Below the pieces are notes generated by a model. It was not told the origin of the DNA and did not search any database. It saw only the letters and a list, made by a program, of their open reading frames with translations. Below, piece after piece: positions 24,037 through 28,452 of a stretch of 28,452 nucleotides of DNA. The stretch spans positions 1-28,452 of the forward strand of contig CAAEEA010000016.1 in assembly GCA_900754795.1 (NCBI GenBank), in the 5' to 3' direction. The translations under genes and the position numbers were made by a program. The DNA comes from Clostridia bacterium. Its GTDB lineage: Bacteria > Bacillota > Clostridia > Peptostreptococcales > Anaerovoracaceae. Position 1 is the stretch's first letter, and each line of letters starts with the position of its first letter.

Positions 24037-24997
24037 ATGCCTCAGGTCATTCAGCTACTCTATATAACAGCTCTGATGATCGGAGTCATCTCTTTCGGAC
24101 TGCAGGTGATGACGGCGGCCAAAAATCTTGACGTCAGCAACAACATGGTCAAAGGCCGGAGCACGACGCTGTTTTTCGGACTTATAGTTATTTTCAATTT
24201 CTTTGATTTCCTGGTCGTTTTTTTTCAGCGGCCAGATAGGTAAAGACAGCACAGAGTGGATTTATATCATTGAGAATGTGCTCGAAGTGGCCATAGCCTA
24301 CGCGATCGTCTGCATGGAAAGAGATTATGCCGGACAGAGACAAAAAAGGTGGGTATCGCTGTTCTTCCTGATCATGGCTATAGTCATCCTCTGGACTGAT
24401 ATGGCTTATTCCGCGAATATGATCATGATGAGTCAGAACGCATATATGATCATCATGGTGCTTCTGAACGCCCTGCCGCTCATAGTGACGGCGTGGATAT
24501 GTTCAGGATATATGCGCCGGATCATGGCGGAAGCCGTAAGCAAAAAAGTGTGTGTGTATCTGTTGATGTACAATGTGTTCTTCCTGTTCCTGTGCGTAAT
24601 CGTTACTCTCAGCATAGCTGATTCACGGACGTCATGGGATTTCTTCAGGAATGACAAAGAGGTCTATGTTGTTTTCTGGCTGATTTTCAACACGCTGAAC
24701 GCTCTCTTCGTATGGACTTCCTGCAGGACGGTGAACAGAGAGAAGATTGAAGAATCGGTAGGAGAGAGGATAGACCGGCTGGCATACGAGAAAGGGCTCA
24801 GTTCCAGAGAAAAAGAAATAGCCATGCTTCTGTATAAGGGCAAGAACAACAATGATATAGCAGACGTCCTGTTTTTGTCGACGAATACGGTAAAAGTACA
24901 TACCTCAAATCTTTACAGAAAGCTCGGCGTGAGCAACAGGATGCAGGCTGTCGCCATAATAAGAGGAGAGACAGACGACGAAGAACTGAACGTATAG
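24037..24997 (+). pseudogene. Seven-helix membrane LuxR-type regulator, frameshifted at a T8 run
   Basis: The frame starting at ATG 24037 (strong site AAGGAGG before it) encodes two membrane helices and stops at 24243 after LVVFF. The adjacent frame continues without a ribosome site from within that region to 24997 and encodes five more helices and a C-terminal LuxR-type HTH (LSSREKEIAMLLYKGKNNND and NTVKVHTSNLYRKLGVSNRM). The frames meet at eight T residues, 24218-24225. With seven T the product would read through LVVFFSGQIGKDSTEW as one 319-residue protein of seven helices plus HTH. So this is either a mutated gene, a sequencing or assembly error in a homopolymer, or a slippage-controlled gene. 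The intact protein would be a membrane-tethered transcription regulator without a receiver domain. Confidence 0.8.
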
Positions 24998-25007
24998 AGA
25001 AAATCAG

Positions 25008-25045
25008 AGAGAGGATACACCCCGGGTGCGTATCCTCTCTTTAAT
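25008..25045. terminator. Bidirectional terminator between the LuxR-type gene and gltX
   Basis: AGAGAGGATAC (25008-25018) pairs with GTATCCTCTCT (25030-25040); the loop itself can pair further (ACCC/GGGT). Located between two converging genes, with T-rich sequence downstream on the plus strand. Confidence 0.82.
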
Positions 25046-25053
25046 GTTGTTTT

Positions 25054-26724
25054 TTACTGCTCAGCGATGTTATCTATAAAGCTGCGTATTCTGCCGCGGG
25101 TACGATCTTCGCCGAGTATCTGCTGGATCTCCCAGACGTCCGGGGACTGGCTGCGGCCCATGAGAGCTATTCTGATGACGGTGCTTACGTGACCCACATG
25201 ACCTTTATATTCCTCAGGGTGTTTCTTGTAATCTTTTGGTTTGGCCGCATACCCAAGGTCAGAGGCGATAGCCCTGATCTTGGAGAACCATGTTTCCTGA
25301 TCGTCATCATGACAATAAGTGTCGAGATAACGGCTGAGGATGACGGAAGCGTCAGCGGCAGCCTCATCAGGGAGAGGATCTTCAATCTTAAACATTGAAT
25401 CGAAGAAATATCCTGTATTCTCGATGATCTGAGACGCGAATATATGATCCTTACGCGGCTTCTGACCGCTCCTGCCGATGTCGAGGATCTTTTCCAGATA
25501 TTCTCTGTCCTCGAATACAAAGGCCAGATCCGGTCTGAACTTCTCCGCCCATTCCTTTAAAAATTCAAAGAGCGCTCCGGCGTCGATCCTGAGCAGCACT
25601 TCCTTGCTCACATCGTTGAGTTTGTTCAGATCAAAAAGAGCCCCTGAATTGCTCATCTTTTCTGTGGTGAATTCAAACTCGTCTGTATCGGCGTCAGGAT
25701 TCGCGAGCCGCCATTCTTCAAAATTGGAGTTGAGCAGAGTAAGCAGGTACTCTCTGACGGCGGCAGGATGATAGCCCAGACGGCGGTAATAATCAAGGGA
25801 AAGCTCAGGGTCTTTGCGTTTTGAAAGCTTTCTCTTGTTCCCGTCTTCGTCCAGCTTCATGAGCTGCGCGGTGTGGCAGTATACAGGCGGCTCCCATCCC
25901 AGCTTTTCAAAGAGTTCAATGTGGATTGGGAGGGAAGGCAGCCATTCGGCTCCTCTGACAACATGAGTGGTCCTCATGAGGTGATCGTCCACCACGTGGG
26001 CAAAATGATAGGTGGGAATTCCGTTGGTCTTCAGGATAACAGTATCCTGATCGTTACATGGCATATTGATCGTGCCGCGTATTGCGTCTTCTATCTCAAA
26101 TCTTCTGATCTCGTCTTCGGGGAGAGACATGTCTCCGTCCGATCTTAGCCTGATGACATAAGGCTGACCTTTGTCTACGCGGGATTTCACTTCTTCAAAG
26201 GACAGATCCCTGCAGAGCGCCCATTTTCCGTATATGCCGGGAGTAAGCTTAGAAGCCTCCTGCTCGGCCCTTATTGAAGAAATCTCTTCTTCCGTGAGAA
26301 AGCACGGATAGGCTTTGCCCTCTGCTACGAGTTTTTTCGCGAAACATCTGTAAATCGGTCCTCTAAGACTCTGAGTGTAGCTGCCGTAATCGCCGGTCTC
26401 GCCGCCGGCTGCGGCTCCTTCGTCAAAGCTGATCCCAAAGAAGCGGAGGGAACTGATTATCAGCTCTAAAGCTCCTTCCACATATCTCTTGTCATCAGTA
26501 TCTTCTATCCTCAGATAAAAAATTCCTCCGGACTGGTGGGCAAGCCTTTCGTCCGCAAAAGCCCCGAACAGATTGCCCAGGTGAATAAATCCCGTAGGAC
26601 TCGGGCCCAGCCGTGTTACTTTCGCTTCAGGCGGCAGCTCCCGGGGAGGGTACATTGCCTCGTATTCTTCAGGAGTCTTTTTCACGTCGGGAAAAAGAAG
26701 CTCCGATATCTTTTCGTGATCCAT
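25054..26724 (-). CDS. gltX: Glutamyl-tRNA synthetase
   Basis: 556 residues, class I aminoacyl-tRNA synthetase. The HIGH motif reads HLGN (48-51) within PSPTGFIHLGN, and the KMSKS loop reads KLSKR (299-303). Other GluRS landmarks are LRIEDTDDKR (71-80) and the segment TYHFAHVVDDHLMRTTHVVR. The protein is longer than the common bacterial form (about 470-500), with an N-terminal extension of about 35 residues before the Rossmann fold, as in a long clostridial subgroup. No aspartyl/glutamyl amidotransferase genes are in view, so whether it also charges tRNA-Gln is open. CCTCC on the plus strand marks its ribosome site near 26738. Confidence 0.95.
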   Translation of the reverse strand: MDHEKISELLFPDVKKTPEEYEAMYPPRELPPEAKVTRLGPSPTGFIHLGNLFGAFADERLAHQSGGIFYLRIEDTDDKRYVEGALELIISSLRFFGISFDEGAAAGGETGDYGSYTQSLRGPIYRCFAKKLVAEGKAYPCFLTEEEISSIRAEQEASKLTPGIYGKWALCRDLSFEEVKSRVDKGQPYVIRLRSDGDMSLPEDEIRRFEIEDAIRGTINMPCNDQDTVILKTNGIPTYHFAHVVDDHLMRTTHVVRGAEWLPSLPIHIELFEKLGWEPPVYCHTAQLMKLDEDGNKRKLSKRKDPELSLDYYRRLGYHPAAVREYLLTLLNSNFEEWRLANPDADTDEFEFTTEKMSNSGALFDLNKLNDVSKEVLLRIDAGALFEFLKEWAEKFRPDLAFVFEDREYLEKILDIGRSGQKPRKDHIFASQIIENTGYFFDSMFKIEDPLPDEAAADASVILSRYLDTYCHDDDQETWFSKIRAIASDLGYAAKPKDYKKHPEEYKGHVGHVSTVIRIALMGRSQSPDVWEIQQILGEDRTRGRIRSFIDNIAEQ

Positions 26725-26758
26725 TTAAAATAAACCTCCGTATCGTTTCAGCTAATTT

Positions 26759-26787
26759 ATTATATACGGGAAAGTATTAAAAGGCAA
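26759..26787 (-). promoter_or_regulatory. Sigma-A promoter of gltX
   Basis: On the minus strand TTGCCT (26782-26787) and TATAAT (26759-26764) are 17 bases apart, 35 bases before the start codon. Confidence 0.72.
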
Positions 26788-26826
26788 GATTTTGGAAAAA
26801 TAAAAAAGAGTGAAAGGAGACATGCA

Positions 26827-28290
26827 ATGTATCAGAAATATCTCGAAAAACTGAGAGAAGACCTGCCCATAGGCGAAAGCTTCGATATACTGGAAAGACA
26901 GATAACCATAGGAGACCGCAGAGCTTCCATATTCTTTACCGATGGCCTGACAGACGGTACAAAGACTGAAATCGCGCTTGGATATTTAATGAGAGTACGG
27001 CCTGAAGACCTCAAAGACGTCAACACGAGCGGCCGCCTCATGGCGGAACAGATCCCTTTTCTTGACAGCAGCGTCGTGGATCCGGGCGGCGCCACAGAAT
27101 ACGAAAAGAAACATCCGGAGGAATGGAGCGGCGCGATGATCGCTGACTGCTGCGCTCAGGCTGAAGAAAAGATGTACGCGGGACTTACTCCTCTTGTGGT
27201 GGAAGGCACCGATAAGATCATAATAATGGATATGAGAGAATATCCCGGAAGAGCCGTGAGCGAACCCGAAAAGGAAAAATCTCTCAGAGGCGCGAAAGAC
27301 GGATTTACCGAAAACATGATGGAAAACGTCAGCATGATAAGAAGACGCATAAGAGACAATGATCTGATATTTAAACATAATTACATCGGACGCATGAGCA
27401 AGACCGACGTAGTGATCAGCTATATGAAGAATAAGGTGGATAAAAAAATGCTCGCCCGCCTTGAAAAAGAACTTAAAAATCTCGACGCCGAGAATCTGAC
27501 CGTGGGAGATCAGAGCCTTCTCGAAAGACTTCTGAAATCTTTCGGCGCTTACAGCAAGGTGAATCCTTTCCCAAAAGTAAGATATTCCCAGCGTCCTGAT
27601 GTTATCGCGGCTCATATCGTAGAAGGAAAGATAGCCATAATCGTGGACAACTCTCCTACGGTAATGCTGCTGCCGGTGGGAATATTTGATTTTCTGCAGG
27701 ATATAGACGACTACTATTTTCCGCAGATAACAGGTAATTATTTCAGGCTGCTCAGGACTGTCAACTTTCTGGTGATACTTTTTCTGACGCCTGTATATAT
27801 GCTAATAATCGAGTACGAAGAGTTTACTCCGCAGACGCTGAGATTTTTTGTACCCGAAGAAAATTTTGCCGTCCCCATACTTCTCCAGTTCATACTGCTT
27901 GAAATAGCCATTGACGGCCTCAAGCTCGCCTCTCTCAACACGCCTGAATCACTGGGGATGTCCCTTTCGGTCATAGGCGCGCTGATAATGGGGGAATTCA
28001 GCATAAGCTCTGGCTGGTTCATCCCTCAGACCATACTGTGTATGGCGGTGGTAGCGCTTGCCAGCTTCACCCAGCCGAGCATTGAGCTGAGCTACGGCAT
28101 CAAATACGCCAGAATCATCATGATCCTCGGCGCGGGTCTTCTCGGAGTATGGGGCTTTATCGCGGGAGTAGCTGTTTCCCTTGTTTTTCTCGCCACGACA
28201 AAGACTCTTTCCGGCGACTCATATCTTTATCCTCTGATTCCTTTAAACAGGGAAGCATTAAAAAGATTGATTTTCCGCACGGAAAAGTGA
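26827..28290 (+). CDS. GerA-family spore germination protein, SpoVAF-like
   Basis: 487 residues. A large soluble N-terminal region (about 1-290) with GerA hallmarks (DMREYPGRAVSEPEKEKSLR, GFTENMMENVSMIRRRIRD, LPVGIFDFLQDIDDYYFP) is followed by about five membrane helices (about 310-465). It matches the A-subunit family of nutrient germinant receptors and in particular the SpoVAF branch, which acts with the SpoVA dipicolinate channel in the inner spore membrane; the phrases PGRAVSEPEKEKSLRGAKDG favour this over a true receptor. No spoVA genes or GerB/GerC partners are in the window. GAAAGGAG precedes the ATG. The gene implies the organism forms spores or descends from one that did. Confidence 0.88.
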   Translation: MYQKYLEKLREDLPIGESFDILERQITIGDRRASIFFTDGLTDGTKTEIALGYLMRVRPEDLKDVNTSGRLMAEQIPFLDSSVVDPGGATEYEKKHPEEWSGAMIADCCAQAEEKMYAGLTPLVVEGTDKIIIMDMREYPGRAVSEPEKEKSLRGAKDGFTENMMENVSMIRRRIRDNDLIFKHNYIGRMSKTDVVISYMKNKVDKKMLARLEKELKNLDAENLTVGDQSLLERLLKSFGAYSKVNPFPKVRYSQRPDVIAAHIVEGKIAIIVDNSPTVMLLPVGIFDFLQDIDDYYFPQITGNYFRLLRTVNFLVILFLTPVYMLIIEYEEFTPQTLRFFVPEENFAVPILLQFILLEIAIDGLKLASLNTPESLGMSLSVIGALIMGEFSISSGWFIPQTILCMAVVALASFTQPSIELSYGIKYARIIMILGAGLLGVWGFIAGVAVSLVFLATTKTLSGDSYLYPLIPLNREALKRLIFRTEK

Positions 28291-28296
28291 TATAAT
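28267..28296 (+). promoter_or_regulatory. Promoter of the last, partial gene
   Basis: TTGATT (28267-28272), 18-base spacer, TATAAT (28291-28296), within and just after the end of the SpoVAF-like gene. A near-perfect inverted repeat TTTTCCG-CA-CGGAAAA (28271-28286) fills the spacer. Confidence 0.6.
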
Positions 28297-28329
28297 AGTC
28301 TCACTATCTTTTTAAGGAGGCAATTAACT

Positions 28330-28452
28330 ATGGCAAGGATCCTGAAAAAAATTCCGAATTTTAAACTCCCTAAGTACAAAATGCGGGATATTGACGAGAT
28401 CGAAGAACTGAAGATAGATTACACGGATCAGCTTAAAGATAATTTAAATAAA
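28330..28452 (+). CDS. Unidentified protein, N-terminal part only
   Basis: The frame opens at ATG 28330 behind AAGGAGG (28314-28320) and runs past the end of the window; 41 codons are visible without a stop. The visible part is highly charged and basic at first (MARILKKIPNFKLPKYKMRD), then acidic, with no membrane segment or motif I recognise. Its own vegetative promoter and strong ribosome site support a real gene. Confidence 0.6.
   Translation, partial: MARILKKIPNFKLPKYKMRDIDEIEELKIDYTDQLKDNLNK

Noticed and set aside
24203..24997. The LuxR-type C-terminal part as an independent gene starting at TTG 24203
   Set aside because: No ribosome site, the start overlaps the upstream frame, and the first residues repeat the membrane segment in a shifted frame; one frameshifted gene explains both pieces.
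1..28452. CRISPR array, prophage, transposon or defence island
   Set aside because: No regularly spaced repeats, integrase, transposase, or recognised defence genes were seen; the window reads as housekeeping and sporulation chromosome.

Overview
The window looks like chromosomal DNA from a Gram-positive, anaerobic, probably spore-forming member of the Clostridia. The support is a GerA/SpoVAF-type spore germination protein, the cdaA-cdaR-glmM-glmS operon, NhaC, CCA-type and RecD2 genes in Firmicute style, AGGAGG ribosome sites, intrinsic terminators with T tails, and a 4Fe-4S aldo/keto reductase. A family-level guess (an Anaerovoracaceae-like lineage) is only an impression. No phage, insertion sequence, CRISPR array, tRNA or rRNA was seen, and no gene-free stretch exceeds 300 bases.

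Layout. (1) 1-2220: a leftward ferredoxin-like aldo/keto reductase, and a rightward DUF134-NifX fusion whose consensus promoter carries two identical palindromes. (2) 2280-7864: a cell-wall module. An FHA domain fused to a SEDS (FtsW/RodA) glycosyltransferase is translationally coupled to a small class B penicillin-binding protein, followed by an OmpR-type response regulator and its histidine kinase. (3) 7882-8637, leftward: NAD synthetase. (4) 8829-13745: a tightly overlapping run of YhaM exonuclease, a CCA-nucleotidyltransferase homologue with several key catalytic residues replaced, a short RecD2 helicase and ComF. (5) 13750-14623: a structured noncoding RNA in the position of the raiA motif, then the ribosome hibernation factor HPF. 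(6) 14671-21877: cdaA, cdaR, glmM, glmS, then an archaeal-type adenosylhomocysteinase and a UPF0340 protein. (7) 21983-23933: a 33-residue hydrophobic microprotein with a very strong terminator, and an NhaC antiporter with a structured leader and different codon use. (8) 24037-24997: a seven-helix membrane LuxR-type regulator broken by a frameshift at a T8 run. (9) 25054-26724, leftward: GltX. (10) 26827-28452: a SpoVAF-like protein and the start of an unidentified gene.

How they fit together. Regions 2 and 6 concern the envelope: SEDS and PBP polymerise and crosslink peptidoglycan, GlmM and GlmS make its amino-sugar precursor, and CdaA/CdaR make c-di-AMP, which in Firmicutes links wall and osmotic homeostasis. 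Regions 4 and 5 concern nucleic acids and ribosome dormancy.

The points most worth following up are the degenerate CCA enzyme coupled to YhaM, the raiA-type RNA with its own promoter inside comF, the T8 frameshift in the 7TM regulator, the sporulation-like microprotein, the FHA-SEDS fusion, and the possible two-protein output of the DUF134-NifX gene. I did not see a clear-cut defence or mobile system.
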